A stretch of DNA of 64,000 nt from the NCBI GenBank assembly GCA_030247855.1, contig JAPDRN010000131.1:1-64000 (forward strand), given 5' to 3'. The notes under the pieces are model-generated. The model searched no databases and was not told where the DNA came from. It was given only the letters and a program-made list of their open reading frames with translations. This document shows, piece after piece, positions 40,869-48,856 of this stretch. The stretch is from Knufia peltigerae. Lineage: Eukaryota; Ascomycota; Eurotiomycetes; Chaetothyriales; Trichomeriaceae. Each line of letters opens with the position of its first letter. The stretch's first letter is position 1. A program made the position numbers and the translations under genes.

Positions 40869-43661
40869 GTGAAACACCCGATCCAACGGCCCGCCAGCCG
40901 CCGCCGCAACCACCTGGCAACGTCCATCACCCATATCCTCACCGGCGGTGCCCTGCTGCTCGCCGGCGCCGTGGCTTCCTCCTCTGCATTCGCGCAGGAA
41001 CAGGCCACCAACCTTGACCGGATCACGGTCACCGGTTCGAACATCCCGCGCACCAACACCGAGACACCGTCACCGGTGCAGGTGGTGACCCGCCAGGAAA
41101 TCGATCGCACCGGCAAGACCTCGCTGGCCGAGTATCTGCAGACCATCACCGCTGACGGTGCTGGCTCCATTCCCAAGACCTTCGGCAACGGCTTCGCCGG
41201 TGGCGGCGCCGGCATTTCGCTGCGCGGCCTCGGTGCCGGCTCGACGCTGGTGCTGTTGAACGGCCGTCGCATGGCCACCTACGGCCTGGCCGATGATGGC
41301 CAGAAGGTGTTCACCGACCTCAGCACCATTCCGCTCGACGCTGTCGAACGCGTGGAAGTGCTGAAGGACGGCGCCTCGGCGATCTATGGCTCCGACGCCA
41401 TCGCCGGCGTGGTCAACATCATCCTGCGCAGTGACTTCCAGGGTGTGATCCTGCGTGGTTCCTACGGCTTGTCCGGCGACAGCGATGGCGACGCCAAGAA
41501 GGCCACCCTGACCGCCGGTACCGGCGATCTGGCCAGCGATGGCTGGAACGCGTTCTTCAGCCTGGACGTCGGCAAGACCGACGCCATCAAGATCAGCGAC
41601 CGCAAGAACCGCAAGTGGATCGGCACCGGCGACACCCGTCAGTGGGGCTATGACAAGACCGCGCAGTTCCTGGGCGGCGCGTACACCCGTGGCGGCACCT
41701 CGGGCGGTTCCGGGCCGAACGGCTCCTACCTGGATGCCACCGGCCACCTGGTGCCCCTGCCCGGCTGCGCGGGCCTGACCACCATCGGTGGCCAGACCCC
41801 GGCCAGCATCGCCGCCGACGGCTGCCTGTTCGATCCGGCGCAGCAGTACCGCGACCTGATTCCCGAAGAGAAGTACGTCAACGTGTTCGGTCGCGCCAGC
41901 TTCGCCTTCGGTGAAGGCGGCGAGGTCTACACCGAGATCGGCTACTCCAAGAAGCAGACGATCTTCAGCAATACCCCGTCCGGTGTCTCCGGCGGCTGGG
42001 GTTACCCGGGCGGCCCGGTCAATGCCAACAGCGGCTCGGGCGCCACCACGCTCGGGGCCACCCATCCGGACAACCCGACCGGTGCACCGGTGCGCCTGCG
42101 CTACTCGGCGTGGGACGTCGGCCCGCGCGTCACCGACAACACCAACGAGTTCAACCGCTTCCTGGTTGGCGTGAAAGGCAACTGGGGTGACTGGAGCTAC
42201 GACACCGCCTACCTGCATTCGGGCACCGACCTGACCAACAAGCGCACCGGTTTCCTCAACTACGACAACGTGCGTTGTGCGCTGGCCAACCCGAACTGCG
42301 CCGGCGGTGTGTGGCGCATTGGCGACAACGCCGGCGAGAACTCGCAGGCACTGTACGACTTCATCTCGCCGATGATCAGCGCGCGCGCCAAGTCCAGCCT
42401 GGACATGTTCGACTTCACCATGTCGCGCAGCCTGATGGACCTGAAGGGCGGCCCGCTGGGCCTGGCGTTCGGCACCGAGTGGCGCAAGACCAGCAACAGC
42501 CTGACCCCGCAGACCTTCACCGACACCGGCGACATCATTGGCCTGGGCTACTCGGCCTACGACGGCACCCAGAACGTCTACGCCGGTTATGTCGAACTGT
42601 CCGCGCCGGTGCTGGAGCAGTTGGAGCTGTCCGCTGCGATGCGCTATGACAAGTACGAGAGCGGTGAGGGCAAGGCCACGCCGAAGCTGGGCGTGAAGTG
42701 GACCCCGGCCGACTGGATCGCCCTGCGCGCCAGCTACGCCGAAGGTTTCCGCGCACCGAACCCGGCCGAGAACGGTGACGGTGGCCTCGCCGCCTTCTCC
42801 ACTGCCGTCGACCCGATTCGTTGCCAGATCAGCGGCAACAACGCAGCAGAGTGCGGCGCCAACTCGGTGGCGATCATCACCAAGCCGAACAAGCTGCTGA
42901 AGCCGGAAGAGTCCAAGAGCTACTCGGTCGGCATCGTGCTGCAGCCGACCTCGTCCACCTCGATGACCGTCGATGCCTGGCAGATCAAGCGCACCAATGA
43001 AATCGTGCAGGGCAGCACCTCGGCGGCGATCCTCGCCGGCAACGTCCTGCGCGACAGCAACGATCTCAATGGCGTGGCCAACAGCGGCACCATCCTGGCG
43101 GTCAACACGGCCTACGTGAATGCCAGCTCCTCGCGCGTCCGTGGTATCGATACCGACATCCGCCAGACCTTCGACATCGGCCCGGGCCAGCTGGAGCTGG
43201 ACCTGCAGTGGAGCCATATCCTGAAGTTCGAGCGAACCGAAGGCGGCGACACGGTTGACTACGTGGGTACCCACGGCAACTGCGACGTCACCAACTGCAT
43301 CGGCACGCCGAAGGACAAGGTCAACTTCGGCACCACCTGGAAGCAGGGGCCGTGGAGCGTCAGCGCCGTTGCCAACTACATCAGCAAGATGGACAACATC
43401 GACAAGCGTGGCGGCGATTACCTGGCCTTCTACGCCGATGGTGAGCCGGTGAAGAAGATTTCTTCGTTCACCACGATGGACCTGTCCGGTCGCTGGAGCA
43501 TCAACGATTCGTTTGAACTCAACGCCTCGGTGGCGAACGTGTTCGACCGCATCGCCCCGCTCGACCCGACCACCTACGGCGGCGTGAACTACAACCCGAT
43601 GCACTTCTCCGGTGCGCTGGGTCGCTACTTCACCGTCGGTTTCAAGTACACCTTCAAGTAA
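40869..43661 (+). CDS. TonB-dependent receptor
   Basis: A 930-residue outer-membrane receptor. Signal peptide about 1-43 (ending SSSAFAQ), TonB box region DRITVTGSNI, plug domain about 55-180 (SPVQVVTRQEIDRTGKTSL, ERVEVLKDGASAIYGSDAIA), then a 22-strand-type barrel ending FTVGFKYTFK. The long, Gly-rich loops and absence of an N-terminal signalling domain place it with the large xanthomonad receptor group; the ligand is unknown. It starts at GTG 40869 with AGGAGAG eight bases upstream. It lies downstream of a tonB-like gene and is followed by a strong terminator. Confidence 0.93.
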   Translation: MKHPIQRPASRRRNHLATSITHILTGGALLLAGAVASSSAFAQEQATNLDRITVTGSNIPRTNTETPSPVQVVTRQEIDRTGKTSLAEYLQTITADGAGSIPKTFGNGFAGGGAGISLRGLGAGSTLVLLNGRRMATYGLADDGQKVFTDLSTIPLDAVERVEVLKDGASAIYGSDAIAGVVNIILRSDFQGVILRGSYGLSGDSDGDAKKATLTAGTGDLASDGWNAFFSLDVGKTDAIKISDRKNRKWIGTGDTRQWGYDKTAQFLGGAYTRGGTSGGSGPNGSYLDATGHLVPLPGCAGLTTIGGQTPASIAADGCLFDPAQQYRDLIPEEKYVNVFGRASFAFGEGGEVYTEIGYSKKQTIFSNTPSGVSGGWGYPGGPVNANSGSGATTLGATHPDNPTGAPVRLRYSAWDVGPRVTDNTNEFNRFLVGVKGNWGDWSYDTAYLHSGTDLTNKRTGFLNYDNVRCALANPNCAGGVWRIGDNAGENSQALYDFISPMISARAKSSLDMFDFTMSRSLMDLKGGPLGLAFGTEWRKTSNSLTPQTFTDTGDIIGLGYSAYDGTQNVYAGYVELSAPVLEQLELSAAMRYDKYESGEGKATPKLGVKWTPADWIALRASYAEGFRAPNPAENGDGGLAAFSTAVDPIRCQISGNNAAECGANSVAIITKPNKLLKPEESKSYSVGIVLQPTSSTSMTVDAWQIKRTNEIVQGSTSAAILAGNVLRDSNDLNGVANSGTILAVNTAYVNASSSRVRGIDTDIRQTFDIGPGQLELDLQWSHILKFERTEGGDTVDYVGTHGNCDVTNCIGTPKDKVNFGTTWKQGPWSVSAVANYISKMDNIDKRGGDYLAFYADGEPVKKISSFTTMDLSGRWSINDSFELNASVANVFDRIAPLDPTTYGGVNYNPMHFSGALGRYFTVGFKYTFK

Positions 43662-43680
43662 TACGACCGCAGCGTCACCT

Positions 43681-43718
43681 GCCAAGGCCCGGGCTCACGC
43701 CCGGGCCTTGGCTTTTTT
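43681..43718 (+). terminator. Strong terminator after the second TonB-dependent receptor
   Basis: A 14-bp perfect stem (GCCAAGGCCCGGGC/GCCCGGGCCTTGGC) with loop TCAC, followed by six T residues, 19 bp past the stop codon. Confidence 0.93.
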
Positions 43719-43769
43719 CCAAACGCGACAGCGTCCATCATGGGCACCCTGACAGCTGCGGCGCGCGTG

Positions 43770-45191
43770 ATGCCCTCTTCGAACCAACGCCTTGGCCTGG
43801 CCGCACTGACTGCACTGGTGGTCGGCTCGATGGTCGGCGCCGGCATCTTTTCGCTGCCGCAGAACGTGGCGCGCAGCGCCGGCCCGGCCGCAGCGCTGAT
43901 CGGCTGGGCAGTGAGCGGCGCCGGCATGCTGATGCTCGCCTTCGTGTTCCAGGCTCTGGCCAATCGTCGCCCCGACCTGGACACCGGCATCTACGCGTAT
44001 GCGCGCGAAGGCTTCGGCAACTACATCGGTTTCTCCGCCGCCTGGGGCTACTGGGTCGCGTCGGTACTCGGCAACGCCAGTTTCTTCGTGCTGATCTTCA
44101 GCGGTCTCGGCCACTTCGCACCGGTGTTCGGCGAAGGCAATACACCGGCCGCCATCGCCGCATCGTCGCTGTTGCTGTGGACCGTGCACCTGCTGGTGCT
44201 GCGCGGCCTGCGCACCGCGGCAATCATCAATGGCCTGGTCACCGTGGCCAAGCTGGTGCCGATCGCGCTGTTCCTGATCCTGGCGGCCGGCGCATTCCGC
44301 ATGGACGTGTTCCGCGCCGACTTCTTCGGCGCTCCCGCGCTGGGGGACATGGGTCAACAGCTGCGCGGAATGATGCTGGTCACCGTGTGGGTGTTCATCG
44401 GCATTGAAGGCGCCAGCATCTACTCGCGCCGGGCCACACGACGCGCCGATGTCGGCCGCGCCACCGTGATCGGCTTCATCGGCGTGTGGCTGCTGCTGGT
44501 GCTGGTCAGCCTGCTGTCGATGGGTGTGCTGTCGCGGGCCGAGCTGGCGGGCCTGCCCAATCCCTCGATGGCCTACGTGCTGCGCACGATCGTTGGCGAA
44601 TGGGGCGCGACGGTGATCATCATCGGCTCGATCATCTCGGTGCTGGGCGCGCTGCTGGCGTGGGTGCTGCTGTGCGCCGAAGTACTGTTTTCCGCCGCTG
44701 GCGATGGCACGATGCCGGCCTTTCTCGGCCGCGAGAACGCACGCGGCGTGCCCGCCAATGCGCTGTGGTTGAGCAACGGTCTGATCCAGTTGTTCCTGCT
44801 GCTGGTGCTGTTCAATTCGGGCAGCTACACCAGCCTGGTGCTGCTGGCGGCTTCCATGAGCCTGGTGCCGTACTTCCTGTCCAGCGCGTTCGGCGTGAAG
44901 CTGGCCTGGCAGGGCGAGGCTTACGCCAGCGCGGCCGGTGCCCGCTGGCGCGACTTCATCGTCGCGCTGCTGGCCAGCGCCTATGCGCTGTGGCTGGTGT
45001 ATGCCGGTGGCCTGGACAACCTGCTGCTGTCGGTGCTGCTGTATGTGCCGGGCGTGGTGCTGTACGCGTTGACCCGGCACCAGCGCGGCGAGCGGGTGTT
45101 CACACGTTGGGAGTGGGTGCTGTTCGGCGCGATCCTGGTGGTGGCGATCGCCACGCTGGTGGCGTTCTCACGTGGTGCGCTGAACTTGTAG
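43770..45191 (+). CDS. APC-superfamily amino acid antiporter, arginine/ornithine (ArcD-like) type
   Basis: About 473 residues and 12 hydrophobic helices. The opening RLGLAALTALVVGSMVGAGIFSLPQN is the classic APC signature of basic amino acid/polyamine antiporters, and GIYAYAREGFGNYIGFSAAWGYW, VFIGIEGASIYSRRA and LSNGLIQLFLLLVLF match the ArcD group. It would exchange arginine for ornithine or a related pair, but no arginine deiminase genes are nearby, so the substrate is inferred. Start ATG 43770 fits the family; ATG 43740 adds ten residues. Neither has a good ribosome site. Confidence 0.82.
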   Translation: MPSSNQRLGLAALTALVVGSMVGAGIFSLPQNVARSAGPAAALIGWAVSGAGMLMLAFVFQALANRRPDLDTGIYAYAREGFGNYIGFSAAWGYWVASVLGNASFFVLIFSGLGHFAPVFGEGNTPAAIAASSLLLWTVHLLVLRGLRTAAIINGLVTVAKLVPIALFLILAAGAFRMDVFRADFFGAPALGDMGQQLRGMMLVTVWVFIGIEGASIYSRRATRRADVGRATVIGFIGVWLLLVLVSLLSMGVLSRAELAGLPNPSMAYVLRTIVGEWGATVIIIGSIISVLGALLAWVLLCAEVLFSAAGDGTMPAFLGRENARGVPANALWLSNGLIQLFLLLVLFNSGSYTSLVLLAASMSLVPYFLSSAFGVKLAWQGEAYASAAGARWRDFIVALLASAYALWLVYAGGLDNLLLSVLLYVPGVVLYALTRHQRGERVFTRWEWVLFGAILVVAIATLVAFSRGALNL

Positions 45192-45224
45192 CGCCGGGCC
45201 TGCTTGATCGATCCCTCGCAATGC

Positions 45225-45247
45225 ATCCACGCATGGCGTGGATCCAC
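45225..45247 (-). repeat. SMAG-like repeat (GTGG head)
   Basis: The minus strand reads GTGG-ATCCACG-CCATG-CGTGGAT, one base in the head away from the copies at 9565-9587 and 25936-26025. It sits between the antiporter stop and the tRNA terminator. Confidence 0.75.
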
Positions 45248-45276
45248 CGCCGCACGCGATTGCACGGCGCGACACA

Positions 45277-45309
45277 ACAAAAAAGGCCTGCATCTTGCGA
45301 TGCAGGCCT
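45277..45309 (-). terminator. Terminator of tRNA-Asn
   Basis: On the minus strand an 11-bp stem (AGGCCTGCATC/GATGCAGGCCT) with a four-base loop is followed by a run of T residues, nine bases past the tRNA CCA end. Confidence 0.93.
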
Positions 45310-45317
45310 CTTGAATG

Positions 45318-45394
45318 TGGCGCCCGAAGTTGGACTCGAACCAACGACCCCCTGATTAACAGTCAAGTGCTCTAACCGGCTGAGCTATTCGGGC
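45318..45394 (-). tRNA. tRNA-Asn (anticodon GTT)
   Basis: On the minus strand the gene begins GCCCGAATAGCTCAGC and has the D-loop GCCGGTTAGAGC, anticodon loop CTGTTAATC (anticodon GTT), a five-base variable loop, T-loop GTTCGAGTCC and acceptor 3' strand TTCGGGC, then G and an encoded CCA. The acceptor stem is seven perfect pairs. A terminator follows. No integrated element is attached to its 3' end. Confidence 0.97.
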
Positions 45395-45416
45395 AGACCG
45401 CCAGTATAACGACTCT

Positions 45417-45887
45417 TCACGCGCGATGGTAGGGGTGATTGGCCAACATCGCAGCGGCGCGATACAACTGTTCGGCCACCACCAGCCGCACCAGCATGTG
45501 CGGCAGCGTCAGCGGGCCGATCGACCACTTTTCATCGGCCAGTGCAGACACTTCCGGCGAATGCCCTTCGGGGCCGCCGATCAGGAACGCCAGGTCCCGG
45601 CCCTGTCCACGCCAGTGCTCCAGGCGCTGCGCCAGCTGCTCGGAACTGAGCTGGCGGCCCGGTACGTCCAGCGCAACGACATAGGCATTCTTCGGCAACG
45701 CAGCGATCACCCGCTTGCCTTCGTCCTCGGTGGCGCGACGCGCGTCGCGCCCTTTGCCACGCAGGCCAGGCTCGATCTCCACCAGCTCGAAGGGCAGCCA
45801 GTGCGAGAGCCGCTTCTGGTACTCGGCAAACCCCTGCGCCACCCAGCTGGGCGCGCGTTCGCCGGTGGCGATCAGGCGGGCTTTCAT
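45417..45887 (-). CDS. rlmH: 23S rRNA (pseudouridine1915-N3)-methyltransferase
   Basis: A 156-residue SPOUT methyltransferase that methylates pseudouridine 1915 in helix 69 of 23S rRNA. It shows MKARLIATGERAPSWV, the SAM-binding knot LAFLIGGPEGHSPEV, and WSIGPLTLPHMLVRLVVAEQLYRA plus the tail HPYHR. ATG 45887 is chosen because GGAGG lies 7 bases upstream; ATG 45893 would be too close to it. It follows rsfS, the usual pair. Confidence 0.95.
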   Translation of the reverse strand: MKARLIATGERAPSWVAQGFAEYQKRLSHWLPFELVEIEPGLRGKGRDARRATEDEGKRVIAALPKNAYVVALDVPGRQLSSEQLAQRLEHWRGQGRDLAFLIGGPEGHSPEVSALADEKWSIGPLTLPHMLVRLVVAEQLYRAAAMLANHPYHRA

Positions 45888-45950
45888 CCACATTCCTCCA
45901 AAACGTCGACGGCGCCATCGGCGCCGTCGAAAACCGCATCAACGAATGGC

Positions 45951-46364
45951 TCAGGCCACTTCGTCGTCGTCGTAGGACGGCGGCTGGTCGCCAACGGTCC
46001 ACAGGCGCTCGAGCGCATAGAACTCGCGCACGCGCGGCAGCATCACGTGCACGATGACGTCGCCCAGGTCGACCAGCACCCATTCGGCTTCACGCTCGCC
46101 TTCAACACCCAGCGGCATGACGTCGATCTTCTTGGCGAAGCGCACGACCTCGTCGGCGATGGACTTCACATGGCGGGTCGAAGTGCCCGACACGACCACC
46201 ATGTAGTCGGCGACGCTGGACTTGCCGCGTACATCGATCTCGACCGGGTCCTTGGCCTTCAGGTCTTCGGTGGCTTGACGGACGCTGGCCAGCAGTTCCG
46301 GCACGGAGGGCGGCGGGCTGGGCAGATCGACCTTGATGGTCTGGGGCTGGGTCTGGTTGCTCAA
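45951..46364 (-). CDS. rsfS: Ribosome silencing factor
   Basis: A 137-residue protein that binds ribosomal protein uL14 and blocks subunit joining under nutrient stress. Conserved features are DIDVRG-like (EIDVRGKSSVADYMVVVSGTSTRHVKSIADEV), then GEREAEWVLVDLGDVIVHVM and REFYALERLW. The start appears to be TTG 46364; there is no better ATG near the domain start. The tail is acidic (DDDEVA). It lies in the leuS-lptE-holA-nadD-rsfS-rlmH run. Confidence 0.93.
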   Translation of the reverse strand: MSNQTQPQTIKVDLPSPPPSVPELLASVRQATEDLKAKDPVEIDVRGKSSVADYMVVVSGTSTRHVKSIADEVVRFAKKIDVMPLGVEGEREAEWVLVDLGDVIVHVMLPRVREFYALERLWTVGDQPPSYDDDEVA

Positions 46365-46422
46365 AGCGGGTCGACTCGATAAACGTAGAAGCGATTATAC
46401 GGCCACAGCGCGGCAACCGTAT

Positions 46423-47088
46423 TCACGAGGTGGCGGAGCGGTACAGGCCGTGGCCAGAAACATAGTCGGCCACCGCCGGTGCCAGCATGGCCCGCCAGGG
46501 GCCGCCCGCGGCGATCTGGGTGCGCACGGCACTGGCCGATTCCTCGCGCAGCGGGTGGTGCAGGCGCAGGATGCGGCCGGCCGGGCTGGCAAGCAGGGCC
46601 TGCTCATTGTCGGCCCAGCGCCCCTCGGTAGCCTGACCCAGCGCACCGTCGACACTGGCCCGCAGCGGACTGCCTGGACGCTCGGCGACGATGAAATGGG
46701 CCAGCCCGAACAGCGCCTGCCACTCATGCCAGCTGGGCAGGCCCAGCAGGCTGTCGGCCCCCACCAGCCACGCCAACGGACGGCTGGGGCCAAGTTCGGC
46801 ACGCAGTTCGCGCAGGGTATCGACGGTATAGGACGGCCTGCCGGGAAAGCGCGCCGCCCGATCCAGCTCACGGCGGTCCAGCAGCAGGCCCGGTTCATCG
46901 CCGACGGCCAGGCCGAGCATGGTGCAGCGCTGTTCGGCGGTCGCGCCCGGCACCGCGCGGTGCGGCGGGTCGGCGGCAGGCAGCATGCGCACTGCCACCT
47001 GCAGCTCATCGCGCGCAGCGCGCGCGATCGCCAGATGGCCCAGATGCACCGGGTCGAAGGTGCCCCCGTAATAGATCCGCAGGCTCAT
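46423..47088 (-). CDS. nadD: Nicotinate-nucleotide adenylyltransferase
   Basis: A 221-residue enzyme that makes deamido-NAD from nicotinate mononucleotide and ATP. It has the nucleotidyltransferase motif GGTFDPVHLGH (8-18), the conserved FPGRPSYTVDTLREL and GADSLLGLPSWHEW, and the ISSTxIR-equivalent SASAVRTQIAAG. It lies 3 bp downstream of holA and is followed by rsfS after 58 bp. Confidence 0.94.
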   Translation of the reverse strand: MSLRIYYGGTFDPVHLGHLAIARAARDELQVAVRMLPAADPPHRAVPGATAEQRCTMLGLAVGDEPGLLLDRRELDRAARFPGRPSYTVDTLRELRAELGPSRPLAWLVGADSLLGLPSWHEWQALFGLAHFIVAERPGSPLRASVDGALGQATEGRWADNEQALLASPAGRILRLHHPLREESASAVRTQIAAGGPWRAMLAPAVADYVSGHGLYRSATS

Positions 47089-47091
47089 GGA

Positions 47092-48129
47092 TCAGGCCCG
47101 GACGAGCAGCCGTACCGCGCGTGCCTCGGCCACCGCCACCAGCAGGCGCTCAAGCGCGAGCCAGGCATCGCCGTCGGCGCGCCCCTTGGCGATGCGGTCA
47201 ACCAGCCCTGCTTCGGCCACGAAACGCTCCCAGCGCTTGCCTTCCGGATGCCGCTGCAGGGCACGTTTGTAGGGTGCCTGCCGCGACTCCCAGATACCGC
47301 GGGATTTCATCTCCGCAGCCAGATTACCGCCGCGTGCCTGTACCCGTGCCAGGCCGGCACCGGCCAGCAGTTCGCGAATCACGATCGGCATCAGCGCGGC
47401 CACGGCCTCGCCTTCGCCGCGCAGACCGGCCAGCATCCTCAGCACGGCCTGTGGCTGGCCGGAGAACGTGGCTTCCACCAGCCGGAACACATCGTAGCGG
47501 GCGGCATCGGCCACCAGCGACTCCATCCGTTCCACGTCCAGGGTCTGGCCGTCGGCCAGCAAGACGAGCTTGTCGATCTCCTGCGCAGCCGCCAGCAGGT
47601 TGCCTTCCACGCGTTCGGCCAGGCGCTGCACGGCGGCCGGCTCGGCGCGCAGGCCCCTGCTGCGCAGGCGCCGTTCGATCCAGTCCGACAGCTCATGTGG
47701 CTTGATGGCCCAGGCCACCGACAGCACGCCGACGCGGTTCACCGCCTCGGCCCATTTGCCCTGGTGCGCCTTGCTCCATTCGTTGGCGGTGATCATCAGG
47801 ATCACGTCCGGCGCCGGGTTGGCGCAGAACCGGCTGATCACCTCACCGCCGTCCTTGCCCGGCTTGCCGCTGGGCAGGCGCACTTCCACCAGGCGGCGGG
47901 CACTGAACAGGCTGGGGGCATTGAAGCTGGCGTCGAGCTGGTTCCAGTCGAAATCACGGCCATCGGCATCGAACACTTCGCGCTCGTCGATGCCGGCCGC
48001 GCGTGCGCGGGCCCGCACGGCGTCAGCCGCCTCCAGCACGCGCAGTGTTTCCGGTCCGGCGATCAGATAGACCGGCGCCAGCGCCGTGTCGGCGCCCTGG
48101 CCGGCCAACTGTTCCGGTCGCAGTTCCAT
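47092..48129 (-). CDS. holA: DNA polymerase III delta subunit
   Basis: A 345-residue clamp-loader subunit that opens the beta clamp. Recognised from the N-terminal YLIAGPETLRVLEAADAVRARA, the SLFSARRLVEVRLP segment, AVQRLAERVEGNLLAAAQEIDKL and the C-terminal helical region. It starts 12 bp after lptE and ends 3 bp before nadD, so it is an operon member. Confidence 0.93.
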   Translation of the reverse strand: MELRPEQLAGQGADTALAPVYLIAGPETLRVLEAADAVRARARAAGIDEREVFDADGRDFDWNQLDASFNAPSLFSARRLVEVRLPSGKPGKDGGEVISRFCANPAPDVILMITANEWSKAHQGKWAEAVNRVGVLSVAWAIKPHELSDWIERRLRSRGLRAEPAAVQRLAERVEGNLLAAAQEIDKLVLLADGQTLDVERMESLVADAARYDVFRLVEATFSGQPQAVLRMLAGLRGEGEAVAALMPIVIRELLAGAGLARVQARGGNLAAEMKSRGIWESRQAPYKRALQRHPEGKRWERFVAEAGLVDRIAKGRADGDAWLALERLLVAVAEARAVRLLVRA

Positions 48130-48141
48130 CAGGCGCCCGGC

Positions 48142-48717
48142 TCAGTGCTGGACGGCGGGTGCGGGCTCGACCGGATCGTGCTCGACCGGCTTCGGCGCCG
48201 ACAGGCTGCCGCCCTTTTCCAGCTCGGCGCGGACCACGCTGTCGATGCGACGGATGATCGAGGCCGACATTTCGCGGCGCAGTTCGTCAGCCAGGATCTC
48301 GCGTTCGGTGGTGGTACCGGTGGCGTCGGTCGGCGGCGACACGTAGTCGCGCGACAGTTCGATCACCTGCTGCGGCACCAGTTCGCTGCCATCTTCGCGG
48401 CGGAAGATGAAGATCACTGCATAGCGCAGGCTGTATTCCTGCGCGCGGCCCTGCGAGTCGATCGCAATGGGCAGGTCGCCCCAGCGTTCGGACAGCACCT
48501 GCAGCTGGGCATTGGGGCCCTTGCTGTCCTCATCGGCCAAGCGTGCACCGGAGGCCAGCAGGCTGCGGTTCAACAGCTTGACCAGCTCGCTGTAGGGCGC
48601 GGTGGATACCACCTTCACCGGCGCCGTATCGGTCGGCAGCATCAGCTTGTTGCGCAGGTGGAAACCACAGCCGGCGAGGCCGAGGACGAGAACGAGGGCA
48701 AGCAGGATTCGGGTCAT
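48142..48717 (-). CDS. lptE: LPS-assembly lipoprotein LptE
   Basis: A 191-residue outer-membrane lipoprotein that plugs the LptD barrel during lipopolysaccharide insertion. The signal peptide ends in the lipobox GLAGC, followed by GFHLRNKLMLP, the family hallmark. The RDYVSPPTDATG...EREILADELRREM region is also typical. ATG 48717 puts the lipobox at the right distance (Cys17). It lies between leuS and holA, its usual place. Confidence 0.94.
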   Translation of the reverse strand: MTRILLALVLVLGLAGCGFHLRNKLMLPTDTAPVKVVSTAPYSELVKLLNRSLLASGARLADEDSKGPNAQLQVLSERWGDLPIAIDSQGRAQEYSLRYAVIFIFRREDGSELVPQQVIELSRDYVSPPTDATGTTTEREILADELRREMSASIIRRIDSVVRAELEKGGSLSAPKPVEHDPVEPAPAVQH

Positions 48718-48856
48718 GGAGACAGTCTGGCGGAGCCGGGCGATCACGGCAACAGACAGGGTGCCCGAGGCCGCGTGAACGCAGGGCCATCGGCCGGGCA
48801 CGCCCGGCGTGGCGACAACGCACCGGCCACCAGGATGGCGGCCGGTGCCGGGTACA

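Noticed and set aside
45225..45394. Integration site of a mobile element at tRNA-Asn
   Set aside because: No integrase, direct repeat of the tRNA 3' end or foreign composition is found beside it; rlmH follows directly on one side and the antiporter on the other.
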